From TMED88 sp964515335 (GTDB taxonomy: Bacteria > Myxococcota_A > UBA9160 > UBA4427), in NCBI GenBank assembly GCA_964515335.1, contig CAZETS010000009.1, positions 30,308 to 94,307 of the forward strand: a DNA stretch of 64,000 bases, in the 5' to 3' direction. A program made the translations under genes and the position numbers. Shown piece by piece: positions 17,467-24,934 of the stretch. The notes beneath the pieces were generated by a model that saw only the letters and a list, made by a program, of their open reading frames with translations, made no database searches and had not been told where the DNA came from. Every line of letters begins with the position of its first letter. Position 1 is the stretch's first letter.

Positions 17467-19008
17467 TCAGAGCCTGTCCTTGAGGGCCTGCGCCTGCCGG
17501 TGGGCGAGCGCGAGCACGGTGAACATGGGATTGACGGACGGGCACGCCGGAAAGGTGCCCGTGTCGGCGATGTAGAGGTTGTCCATCCCGTAGCAGTGAC
17601 CCAGCTCGTCCACCACGCCCTGCTTCGGATCGCCGTGCATGCGCGTGGTGCAGAAGAGATGCGAGCTCGCCGTCGTCAGGTCGCCCGGCCGCACCTTCCA
17701 ATCGGCGAGCACGTCGGCCTGCTCGACGGCATCGAACTCGTCGGGCAGCCCGCCGATGCCCGGCATCACGCGCTCGGCACCGGCCGCGAAGTGGATCTTC
17801 ACCAGCTCGTGGATGGCGCGAATCAGGATGCCCGCGTCCTCGGGATGGAGCTTCCAGCGGATCACCGGATCCATCGAGTCGAAGCGCGCGCTCACCCGGC
17901 CGAGCGAGCGGTTGGCGCTCGCGATGCCGTCCCAGATGACAGTGCGGTCGAGCTCGGACAGCCGGCCGACCAGCTCGGCGCCGAGTCCCGGCGCCCGCAC
18001 CGCCAGCGCCGCCGGCGACGACCACATGGTCTCGAGCTTGAAGCCCTCGCGCAGGAACTCGAGCGACTGATAGCTCTGGGTCGCGCCGAAGAGCGGATCG
18101 ACCGGCTCGGGGTAGATGCCGCCGACCGCGCAGCCGGGGTGCATCTGCAGATTCTGGCCGACCTGCCGCGAGTCGTTGGCCAAGTCGCCGCTCTTCTGCA
18201 GCAGCACCGGCGTCGCCATGCAGCCCGCCGCCAGCACGACCAGCCGGGCGTTGATGCGGAACTTCGGCCCGGGCCGGCCGGTGAACGGCTCGACGACCTG
18301 CCCCTCGACCCCCCAGACCCGGCGCCCGGCCCCCATCACCCGCTGCACCTGCAGCGAGGTGAAGACCCGTGCCCCGTGACGCATCGACTCGGGCACGTAG
18401 GTGATGTCCATGCTCTGCTTGGCGCGCGAGCGGCAGCCGGTGAAGCACTCGCCGCTGCCCACACAGCCCTGCACGTTGCGCTCGCTCGGCTCGCTCGCGT
18501 AGCCCAGGGCCTTGCAGCCGTCGCGAAAGAGCAGGTTGCGCGGGCCCTGTACGGCGTCGGGGGTCGGTGCGATGCCGAGAAAGTCGGCCACCGCGTCGAA
18601 GTGGGGATCGAGATCGGCCCGGGTGGTCCGCTCGAGCTCGAAGCGCTCCGACCAGCCGTCGAACACGAAGGCCGGCGGGCGAAGGCACATCGCCGAGTTG
18701 ACCAGCGACCCGCCGCCGAGACAGATCGCCTGCAGGATCGGCATGAAGGTGCCGACGGGGCTGCGCAGCCCGCCCTCGCGCAGCGTGCGGGCCATGCTGA
18801 CGTTGCTGTCGCGAACGAACTCCGAGGGCGTGAAGGGGGGGCCCTCCTCGACGAGCGCGACGCGATGACCGGCCGCGGCGAGCTCGTGGGCAACCACCGA
18901 GCCGCTCGGCCCCGACCCCACGACGACCACGTCGGCCTCTTCCACGAAGTCGCGGTCGTAGTCGGCAAAGACCCGCAGCGCGTCCGCGGGCGGCGCGGCC
19001 TCGCTCAC
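17467..19008 (-). CDS. GMC-family FAD oxidoreductase
   Basis: Flavoprotein of 513 residues. The FAD-binding motif VVVVGSGPSGSVVAHEL sits at residues 27-43; GGGSLVNSAMCLRPP is the GMC signature region; the C-terminal active site has SSHLFCTTRMHGD (catalytic His) and CPSVNPMFTVLALA (Asn partner). A cysteine-rich insert NVQGCVGSGECFTGCRSRAKQS is split over about 22 residues and resembles long-chain alcohol or sterol oxidoreductases of this family. It overlaps the upstream small-subunit gene by 4 bases (GTGA), pointing to a two-subunit membrane-bound dehydrogenase passing electrons to the respiratory chain. Substrate unknown; a fatty alcohol or sterol is likely. Confidence 0.88.
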   Translation of the reverse strand: MSEAAPPADALRVFADYDRDFVEEADVVVVGSGPSGSVVAHELAAAGHRVALVEEGPPFTPSEFVRDSNVSMARTLREGGLRSPVGTFMPILQAICLGGGSLVNSAMCLRPPAFVFDGWSERFELERTTRADLDPHFDAVADFLGIAPTPDAVQGPRNLLFRDGCKALGYASEPSERNVQGCVGSGECFTGCRSRAKQSMDITYVPESMRHGARVFTSLQVQRVMGAGRRVWGVEGQVVEPFTGRPGPKFRINARLVVLAAGCMATPVLLQKSGDLANDSRQVGQNLQMHPGCAVGGIYPEPVDPLFGATQSYQSLEFLREGFKLETMWSSPAALAVRAPGLGAELVGRLSELDRTVIWDGIASANRSLGRVSARFDSMDPVIRWKLHPEDAGILIRAIHELVKIHFAAGAERVMPGIGGLPDEFDAVEQADVLADWKVRPGDLTTASSHLFCTTRMHGDPKQGVVDELGHCYGMDNLYIADTGTFPACPSVNPMFTVLALAHRQAQALKDRL

Positions 19009-19643
19009 GGCGCCTGCCCCCCGGCGGCCGACGCCTCCCGCAGCCGGGCGCGGGGGCGCTCGTGGGTGAGGTCGGCCCGCGAGTAGCGCACGGCGCTGCG
19101 CGGCCGGCCGATCGGCGGGTACAGCAGGTCGGCCTCGCAGACGACCGGCTCGATCTGCCACGGCGCGAGGCCGAGTGCGCGCAGGTTCTCCTCGTGGCCG
19201 AGGTAGCCCATGATGAGCACGGCCTTCAGAGCATCGAGCGCCATGCGGCGCAAATAGAGCCGGCTCGTCGCCCAGCCCTCCAGGTAGGCGCGGCGCTGCT
19301 CGGGCGACATCGACGAGAAGCGGCGGAAGGCGCCGACGCCCCGGGCCGGGAAGATCAGCGTCGCCTGCTCGAACAACACGAACAGCGCGCGGATCAGGTA
19401 GCGCTGACGAGTGGGCAGCAGGACCAGGTAGCCGTCCGCGTAGCCCGGCAGATCGGCAGCGCGACCGTCGACGGGCATCCGCTCGCCCGGCGGGAAGAAC
19501 GTCTCGGCCGCTGCCTCGAGGAAGGCCACCTCACCCCGCCCGATCACTGCGCGACGCGACGGGGGGTACCCGAGCCAGGCCCGGTAGACGACGAACAGGC
19601 CGATGACGAAGAGCGCGACGAGGACGATCACCCCGCCGAGCAT
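19005..19643 (-). CDS. Membrane-anchored small subunit, gluconate 2-dehydrogenase subunit 3-like
   Basis: 212-residue protein with one N-terminal transmembrane helix (GGVIVLVALFVIGLFVVY) and a domain beginning VAFLEAAAETFFPPGE, the pattern of the small subunit of GMC-type dehydrogenases (gluconate 2-dehydrogenase subunit 3 family). Such subunits assist maturation or membrane attachment of the flavoprotein. It immediately precedes and overlaps the flavoprotein gene by 4 bases. Family assignment rests on this short motif plus context. Confidence 0.72.
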   Translation of the reverse strand: MLGGVIVLVALFVIGLFVVYRAWLGYPPSRRAVIGRGEVAFLEAAAETFFPPGERMPVDGRAADLPGYADGYLVLLPTRQRYLIRALFVLFEQATLIFPARGVGAFRRFSSMSPEQRRAYLEGWATSRLYLRRMALDALKAVLIMGYLGHEENLRALGLAPWQIEPVVCEADLLYPPIGRPRSAVRYSRADLTHERPRARLREASAAGGQAP

Positions 19644-19664
19644 ACCCGCTGGGCGGGCGGTTGC

Positions 19665-20534
19665 TCAATCGGCGCTCTCATAGGGCGGGTCGTCCCAGAA
19701 CGGGTAGAAGTCGGGCAGATCGTTCGCCACCGACAGGGCGAAGCGGGGGGGACGCTTCTCGAGGAAGCTCGTCACGCCCTCCTTCGCGTCCGGGCTCGCG
19801 CCCATGAATTCGATCGCCTTCGAGTCGACGCGGTGGGCCTCCATGGGGTGCGAGGCGCAGAGCATCTTCCACATCATCTGCCGCGACAGCGCCACGGAGA
19901 CGGGGCTGGTGTTGACGGCGATCTCCCGGGCGATCTCGTAGGCGCGGGGCAGCAGCGCGTCAGGGGCCAGCACCTCGCTCACCAGGCCCGCCGCGAGCGC
20001 CTCGTCGGGGCCGAAGATCCGGCCGGTCGCGACCCACTCCATCGCCTTGCTGATGCCCACCACCCGGGGCAGGAACCAGCTGCTCGCCGCCTCGGGGGCG
20101 ATCCCGCGGCGGGCGAACACGAAGCCGAACTTCGCCTTCTCGCTGGCAAGCCGGACGTCCATCGGCAGGGTCTGCGTGATGCCGACACCGACCGCCGGCC
20201 CGTTTATCGCGGCGATCACCGGCTTCTTGCAGTCGAAGATGCGCAGCGACACCAGGCCGCCGCCGTCGCGCGGCGTGCTCGTCGGCTCTTCGCCGTCGCG
20301 CCCGACGTCGAAGGTGTCACCTCCACCCGAGAGATCGGCGCCCGCGCAGAAGCCGCGCCCCGCCCCGGTCACCACCACCACGCGGACGGCGTCCTCGCGA
20401 TCCACGTAGTCGTACACTTCGAGCAGCTCGCGGATCATCGTGGCCGTGAAGGCGTTCAGCTTGTCGGGCCGGTGCAGCGTGAGGGTCAGCACGCCGTCGG
20501 CGTCGGTTTCGATGCGCAGGGTCTCGAAGTCCAC
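19665..20534 (-). CDS. Enoyl-CoA hydratase-related protein
   Basis: Crotonase-family enzyme of 289 residues. Visible: LTLHRPDKLNAFT at the N-terminus, GRGFCAGADLSGGGD (first oxyanion segment) and NGPAVGVGITQTLPMDVRLA (second). The segment RRGIAPEAASSWFLPRVVG carries the family's usual catalytic-glutamate position. There is an additional Pro/Asp-rich loop after GGGDTF and a long C-terminal extension ending in DDPPYESAD. Start GTG at 20534 with AGAGGAG 7 bases upstream. It is 21 bases upstream of the GMC small subunit on the same strand, so the crotonase, dehydrogenase subunits and thioesterase may be one unit for lipid or sterol side-chain breakdown. Confidence 0.9.
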   Translation of the reverse strand: MDFETLRIETDADGVLTLTLHRPDKLNAFTATMIRELLEVYDYVDREDAVRVVVVTGAGRGFCAGADLSGGGDTFDVGRDGEEPTSTPRDGGGLVSLRIFDCKKPVIAAINGPAVGVGITQTLPMDVRLASEKAKFGFVFARRGIAPEAASSWFLPRVVGISKAMEWVATGRIFGPDEALAAGLVSEVLAPDALLPRAYEIAREIAVNTSPVSVALSRQMMWKMLCASHPMEAHRVDSKAIEFMGASPDAKEGVTSFLEKRPPRFALSVANDLPDFYPFWDDPPYESAD

Positions 20535-20688
20535 GCGGGTCTCCTCTGCAAGGCGGCCGTCCCCAGGCGGTGGCTCGCGAAAGTCTCAGCGTAGCCCCGA
20601 ACGGCTGCCGGGGCCGATGCCCGGACGTGATACGCTCTGCGCCCGCCGCGAGCGGCCCGAGCGACGGGCAGCGGTGCTGGAGTGCGCG

Positions 20689-21174
20689 ATGCGGATCGGC
20701 GTCGTCGGCGACACCCACAACAACCTGCAGAGCGTCCGCCGGATCGTCGAGATCTTCGACCGCGCGGACGTCGAGCGCGTCGTCCACACCGGGGACATCA
20801 CCCAGGCCAAGGTGCTCGAAGCCTTCGCCGCCATGCGCGCATCGCTCTTCGGCGTCTGGGGCAACAACGACCTCGAGCGCGACACCCTCGAAGACGCCGC
20901 CCGGACCCACTCCATGCACATCGTCGAGGGCCCGCTCGAGGTCGAGTGGCACGGCCGGTCGATCGTCGTCACCCACGACCCCCTCGACCTCGACGCCCAC
21001 CTCGCCGACCACCACGCGCTGGCGCTGCACGGCCACACGCACCTGCTCCGCTTCGAGCGCGTGCGGGACACGGTGGTCTTCAATCCCGGCGAGTGCGCCG
21101 GCATGCTGCCGGGCTGGAACCGCGTCGGCATGGTCGACCTCGAGACGCTCCACTGCGAGCTCGAGCACTTCTGA
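20689..21174 (+). CDS. YfcE/MJ0936-type metallophosphodiesterase
   Basis: 161-residue calcineurin-like phosphoesterase. The metal-binding motifs are all present: GDTHNN (D-x-H), HTGDIT (G-D), WGNNDLE (GNND), VTHDP (H) and HGHTH (GH-x-H). This compact single-domain form corresponds to bacterial YfcE-like phosphodiesterases acting on small phosphodiesters; the native substrate is unknown. ATG at 20689 begins the first metal-binding strand. It is followed 17 bases later by the carboxyltransferase gene, so the two may be co-transcribed. Divergent from the crotonase gene. Confidence 0.88.
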   Translation: MRIGVVGDTHNNLQSVRRIVEIFDRADVERVVHTGDITQAKVLEAFAAMRASLFGVWGNNDLERDTLEDAARTHSMHIVEGPLEVEWHGRSIVVTHDPLDLDAHLADHHALALHGHTHLLRFERVRDTVVFNPGECAGMLPGWNRVGMVDLETLHCELEHF

Positions 21175-21191
21175 TCGGGAGCAATGCCTGC

Positions 21192-22745
21192 ATGAGCTGG
21201 AAGGACGAGGTCGAGGAGATCGGGCGGCGCCGGGGCCTCGCCCTCCGGCACGGCGGCGAGGAGGCGGTCGCAAAGCAGCACGCGCGCGGGCGGCTGACGA
21301 TCCGTGAGCGCATCGACGTGCTCGTCGACGGCGGCACGTTTCGCGAGGAGGGGCCCATCGCGGGTCACGCCGAGCCCTCCGAGGACGGCTCGCCGGCGGA
21401 CTTCACGCCGGGCAACTACGTGCTCGGCATGGCGCAGATCCAGGGACGCCCGGTAGCGGTCGGCGGCGAGGACTTCACCCAGCGCGGCGGTTCGCCGACA
21501 GCCGCCGGGCTGCGCAAGAGCGTCTACGCGGAGGAGCTGGCGCTGCGCTACCGCGTGCCGCTCGTCCGCTTCCTCGAAGGCGGAGGCGGCAGCGTCACCG
21601 GCACCGGCGGCAAGGCGAACCAGGCCCCGCGGCCCACCGGCGACCCGGTGTTCGCGACCTCTCGCTTCGCCTCGATGGCCGAGGTGCTCGAGACCGTGCC
21701 GGTGGTGTCGGCCGCGATGGGCGCCGTGGCGGGCCTTCCCGCTGCGCGCCTGGCCGCGTCGCACCTGGCGATCATGACGCGCGACACCTCGCAGGTGCTG
21801 GTCGCCGGCCCGGCGGTGGTCGAGCGCGCGCTCGGCGAGAAGCTCAGCAAGGAAGAGCTCGGCGGGGCGCGCGTGCACGCGAAGAGCGGCGTCGTCGACG
21901 TGGTCGCGAAGGACGAAGCCGACGTGATGGACGTCGTGCGCCGCTTCCTCGCCTACCTGCCGCGCAGCACCGCCGAGCTGCCGCCGCGCGCAGAGCCGAG
22001 CGACGATCCCGAGCGCCGCGAGGAAGCCCTGCTCGGCATCGTGCCCGACGATCGCCGCAAGGTCTACAAGATGCGGAAGATCATCGAGGCGGTCGTCGAC
22101 GCCGGCTCGTTCTTCGAGATGACGGCGGGCTACGGGCGCTCGCAGATCGTCGGTCTGGCGCGCCTCGACGGCTGGCCGGTCGGCGTGTGGGCCAACGACC
22201 CGACCTTCTACGGCGGCTCGATGACGGCCGAGGGCGCCCAGAAGGCGCGGCGCTTCATCGAGTTCTGCGACACCTTCCACCTGCCGATCGTGGCGCTCGC
22301 CGACGAGCCTGGCTTCATGATCGGCTCGGCGGCCGAGACCGCGGGCACCATCCGGTACGGGGTGGAGGCGATCTGTGCCACGGTGCGCAGCCGCGTCCCC
22401 TGGGCGACGGTGATCGTGCGCAAGACCTACGGGGTGGCGGCGGCCGCGCACTTCGGGCCGCGCGGCGAGGTCTACGCCTGGCCGTCCGCCGAGGCGGGCG
22501 CACTGCCGATCGAGGGAGGCGTCGCGGTCGCCTTCCGGCGCGAGATCGAGGCAGCGGAGGATCCCGAGGCGCTGCGACGCGAGCTCGAGGAGAGGCTGTC
22601 CCGCGGCAAGAGCCCCTTCCCGCGCGCCGAGTCGTTCGGCGTCCACGACCTCATCGATCCACGCGAGACGAGGTCGCGGCTCTGCGCCTGGGTCGCGCTG
22701 GCGCGGCCCGGGCTCGAGGATCGCGTGCTGCGCGGCGCGCGGTGA
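21192..22745 (+). CDS. Acyl-CoA carboxylase, carboxyltransferase (beta) subunit
   Basis: 517-residue carboxyltransferase of the propionyl-/methylcrotonyl-/geranyl-CoA carboxylase family, transferring CO2 from biotin to an acyl-CoA. Two crotonase-like halves: N-terminal GRLTIRERIDVLVDGGTF, then VAVGGEDFTQRGG and the glycine-rich LEGGGGSVTG oxyanion region; C-terminal RSQIVGLARLDGWPVGVWAN, DEPGFMIGSAAE and the long helical tail. No biotin carboxylase or carrier gene is adjacent, so the partner subunit is encoded elsewhere. Start ATG at 21192. Confidence 0.92.
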   Translation: MSWKDEVEEIGRRRGLALRHGGEEAVAKQHARGRLTIRERIDVLVDGGTFREEGPIAGHAEPSEDGSPADFTPGNYVLGMAQIQGRPVAVGGEDFTQRGGSPTAAGLRKSVYAEELALRYRVPLVRFLEGGGGSVTGTGGKANQAPRPTGDPVFATSRFASMAEVLETVPVVSAAMGAVAGLPAARLAASHLAIMTRDTSQVLVAGPAVVERALGEKLSKEELGGARVHAKSGVVDVVAKDEADVMDVVRRFLAYLPRSTAELPPRAEPSDDPERREEALLGIVPDDRRKVYKMRKIIEAVVDAGSFFEMTAGYGRSQIVGLARLDGWPVGVWANDPTFYGGSMTAEGAQKARRFIEFCDTFHLPIVALADEPGFMIGSAAETAGTIRYGVEAICATVRSRVPWATVIVRKTYGVAAAAHFGPRGEVYAWPSAEAGALPIEGGVAVAFRREIEAAEDPEALRRELEERLSRGKSPFPRAESFGVHDLIDPRETRSRLCAWVALARPGLEDRVLRGAR

Positions 22746-22757
22746 AGGCGCCCGGGC

Positions 22758-23480
22758 TCAGAAGATCCCGAGGAAGCGACGCCGCGACAGGTCTTCGCGA
22801 CAGCCGTCGTACTGCCGCTGATAAGTCGACGCACGGTGGCCGACCCGCACCGCCACGCGACCGAGCCAGCCCTTCGAGAGGTGCGTGCCGCGCAGGTAGC
22901 CGCCCGGCCCCTCGTGATAGGCGGCGTACAGCTCGGTGGCGTCGTTCTTGGCCACGCCGGTGCGCCGGTGGATCCGGTCCGCGTACCAGCCGATGAAGTC
23001 CGCCACGTCGCCGAAGTCGTCCCGCGAGGCCCCGAGCCCTCCCGCGTCGCGGCGGTAGCGATTCCAGGTCTCGTCGACGACCTGCCCGTACCCGTAAGCG
23101 GACGACGCGCGCGGCCCGGGCAGGATCCACAGGAAGCTGCGCCGGGGCGGCCGCGCGGTGGCCCGGAAGCTCGACTCCTGATGGATGATCGCCAGCTGCA
23201 CCGACTCGGGCACGCCCCAGCGCTCGTGGGCGCGCGCGGCGCTCCTGTGCCAGCTGCGCTTCTCGCGGAAGATGCTGCAGATGTCGTCCGGCTCGTCGGG
23301 CGGGCCGCCGGTGCACGCCAGCCAGGGTGTGGAGACCGCAAGCGTCAGCACGGCGAGCGCCACGCCGAGGAGCGCGCCACGCGTGCGCGCCCGGCCGCGA
23401 CTCCTCCTGCGCCCCGCGCGACCGGACCACCGGCCCCGCCGCACACGACGCCTGGTGGGCGTCCGCATACCTCGTCTCAT
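22758..23480 (-). CDS. Lytic transglycosylase SLT-domain lipoprotein
   Basis: 240-residue envelope protein. The N-terminus is very Arg-rich, then a hydrophobic segment ending in a lipobox-like PWLAC. The mature part carries an SLT-like lysozyme fold: WGVPESVQLAIIHQESSF, with the catalytic Glu in the HQES motif, followed by SAYGYGQVVDETWNRY and YAAYHEGPGGY. It should cleave the peptidoglycan glycan strand to form 1,6-anhydro ends. Start ATG at 23480; a second ATG at 23468 is equally good. A purine-rich 10-bp repeat lies just upstream. It faces the carboxyltransferase gene tail to tail (12-base gap). Confidence 0.85.
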   Translation of the reverse strand: MRRGMRTPTRRRVRRGRWSGRAGRRRSRGRARTRGALLGVALAVLTLAVSTPWLACTGGPPDEPDDICSIFREKRSWHRSAARAHERWGVPESVQLAIIHQESSFRATARPPRRSFLWILPGPRASSAYGYGQVVDETWNRYRRDAGGLGASRDDFGDVADFIGWYADRIHRRTGVAKNDATELYAAYHEGPGGYLRGTHLSKGWLGRVAVRVGHRASTYQRQYDGCREDLSRRRFLGIF

Positions 23481-23550
23481 CCCCCGAGCGCCGAGGATAG
23501 CTCGCTCGCCGGGCGCCCCTCTCCGCGCCCTCTCTTCCTCTCTCTTATCC

Positions 23551-23600
23551 GCTCTTCTCTGCTCTTCTCTGCCCTTCTCCGCTCTTCTCCGCTCTTCCAG
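23551..23600. repeat. 10-bp pyrimidine tandem repeat
   Basis: Five exact-period units of GCTCTTCTCY (23551, 23561, 23571, 23581, 23591) with one or two changes in the third and last. They continue a wider pyrimidine-only tract from about 23531. The array fills the gap between phosphatidylserine decarboxylase and the transglycosylase gene. Confidence 0.9.
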
Positions 23601-23634
23601 ACACGCGCGCCGCTCAGCCGACCGGCTCGAACGC

Positions 23635-24546
23635 TCAGCCCCGCTCGCCCGACACGCGGCCGATGCGCTCGCCGAGCCGGAGCGCGGTACCGGACGCGCG
23701 CGCCGACAGCTCGACCGCCCCCGGCGCCGCCGCCAGCACGATCGTCGAGCCGAACTCGAAGCGGCCCCACTCCTCGCCGCGCCCGACCGCAATGCCGCCG
23801 CTGCCGGACGCACCGCCCGGGCTCTCGCGATAGTCGCGCTCGCTTCGCGCCGCGCCGCGGCGATGGGTGACGAGGTCGTCGAAGGCGAGCCGCACGCGGC
23901 CGACCAGCGTCGCGCCCACCGCAACCATCACGAGATCCACGCCGCCCGTGCCGTCTTCCCGATCGATCGTCATGTGGGCGCAGATGCGCTCGTTGCGCGC
24001 GAACAGATCGGCGACGCCCTCCACTCCGATGCGGTTGACCGGCCAGAGCCCGCCGGGCACGTGCACGGCACGCCGGACGCGCAGCGCGCAGGGCGCGTGG
24101 AAGCGGTGGTAGTCGCGCGGCGAGAGGTAGAAGGTCGCGTAGGCGCCGCCTTCGAAGCGCTCGGCGAGCGCAGGGTCGTCGAGCAGGTCGGCGAGCGCGT
24201 ACGTCCGCCCCTTCACCTGCAGCAGGCGGCCCGACTCGATGACACCCGACTCGCCCCAGGCCCCGTCGCAGGGCGCGACGAATGCCTCGGGATCGTCGTC
24301 GATCGGCCGAACGCCCTCACGCAACGCACGCGTGAAGAAGCCCTGCAGGCAGTCGAAGTCGTCGAGCGGATCGCGCACCTCGGAGAGGTCGGCGCCCACC
24401 ACGGACGCAAAGCCGCGCCAGAGGGGGCCACGCAGCCAGCGCGGGACGCGCACCGAGGCGAGCCGCCCGACCGCGTGCGACAGCGCACTGCGGGGCAGCA
24501 GGCGGATCAGTGCGATCCAGCCGACCCGCCCCTGCTGCGACGCCAT
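23635..24546 (-). CDS. psd: Phosphatidylserine decarboxylase proenzyme
   Basis: 303-residue pyruvoyl enzyme converting phosphatidylserine to phosphatidylethanolamine at the inner membrane. The self-cleavage motif is FGST (in WGRFEFGSTIVL), the serine becoming the pyruvoyl group on the alpha chain. Upstream catalytic elements are present: FVAPCDG and the YHRFHAP His pair. The N-terminal basic and hydrophobic helix (WIALIRLLPRSALSHAVG) is the membrane-associating region. Length is normal for the E. coli-like type. ATG at 24546 opens the conserved N-terminus. No pssA is adjacent. Confidence 0.93.
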   Translation of the reverse strand: MASQQGRVGWIALIRLLPRSALSHAVGRLASVRVPRWLRGPLWRGFASVVGADLSEVRDPLDDFDCLQGFFTRALREGVRPIDDDPEAFVAPCDGAWGESGVIESGRLLQVKGRTYALADLLDDPALAERFEGGAYATFYLSPRDYHRFHAPCALRVRRAVHVPGGLWPVNRIGVEGVADLFARNERICAHMTIDREDGTGGVDLVMVAVGATLVGRVRLAFDDLVTHRRGAARSERDYRESPGGASGSGGIAVGRGEEWGRFEFGSTIVLAAAPGAVELSARASGTALRLGERIGRVSGERG

Positions 24547-24934
24547 GCGCGCCTCCCCGACGAATCGCCTCGCCGCCCGCCGCCCATTCTGATGCGTCCA
24601 TCCCCGGCTGACAAGCGCGCGCGGAATGCGAGCGGCGGGTCGTCGACCGCAGCGGCATGGCGACCGACACATCGTGGTCGCGATCCTGCGGCTCGACCCG
24701 CCCGGCGCCGAGCCCGGGCGACCGAAGTCGCGCCGGCTTCCGCTCGCCGGATTCGGCTACGCTGCACGGCCGCGTCCGAACCGCTGCCTCCCGTGGCACG
24801 CTGGCACGACAGCGTTCGGGAGCACGAAGGGAATTTCCGGCGATGGCACTTCAGCGACCGTCCACGACCGACGCTCCGGGCCCCGAGCCGCGGACGCTCG
24901 ACCGTATTCGCCGGGGGGTCGGCTCGATTTCGTC
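24547..24934. other. Divergent intergenic region without a supported gene
   Basis: About 390 bp between psd (minus) and the DUF5916-like gene (plus). Open frames here have shadow-like composition (Arg/Ser/Pro/Ala) and no family match. It should hold the two promoters; no clear repeat or RNA element is visible. Confidence 0.5.

Noticed and set aside
20689..21174. Longer start at 20440 for the phosphodiesterase
   Set aside because: The upstream extension is antisense to the crotonase gene; homology starts at the ATG 20689.
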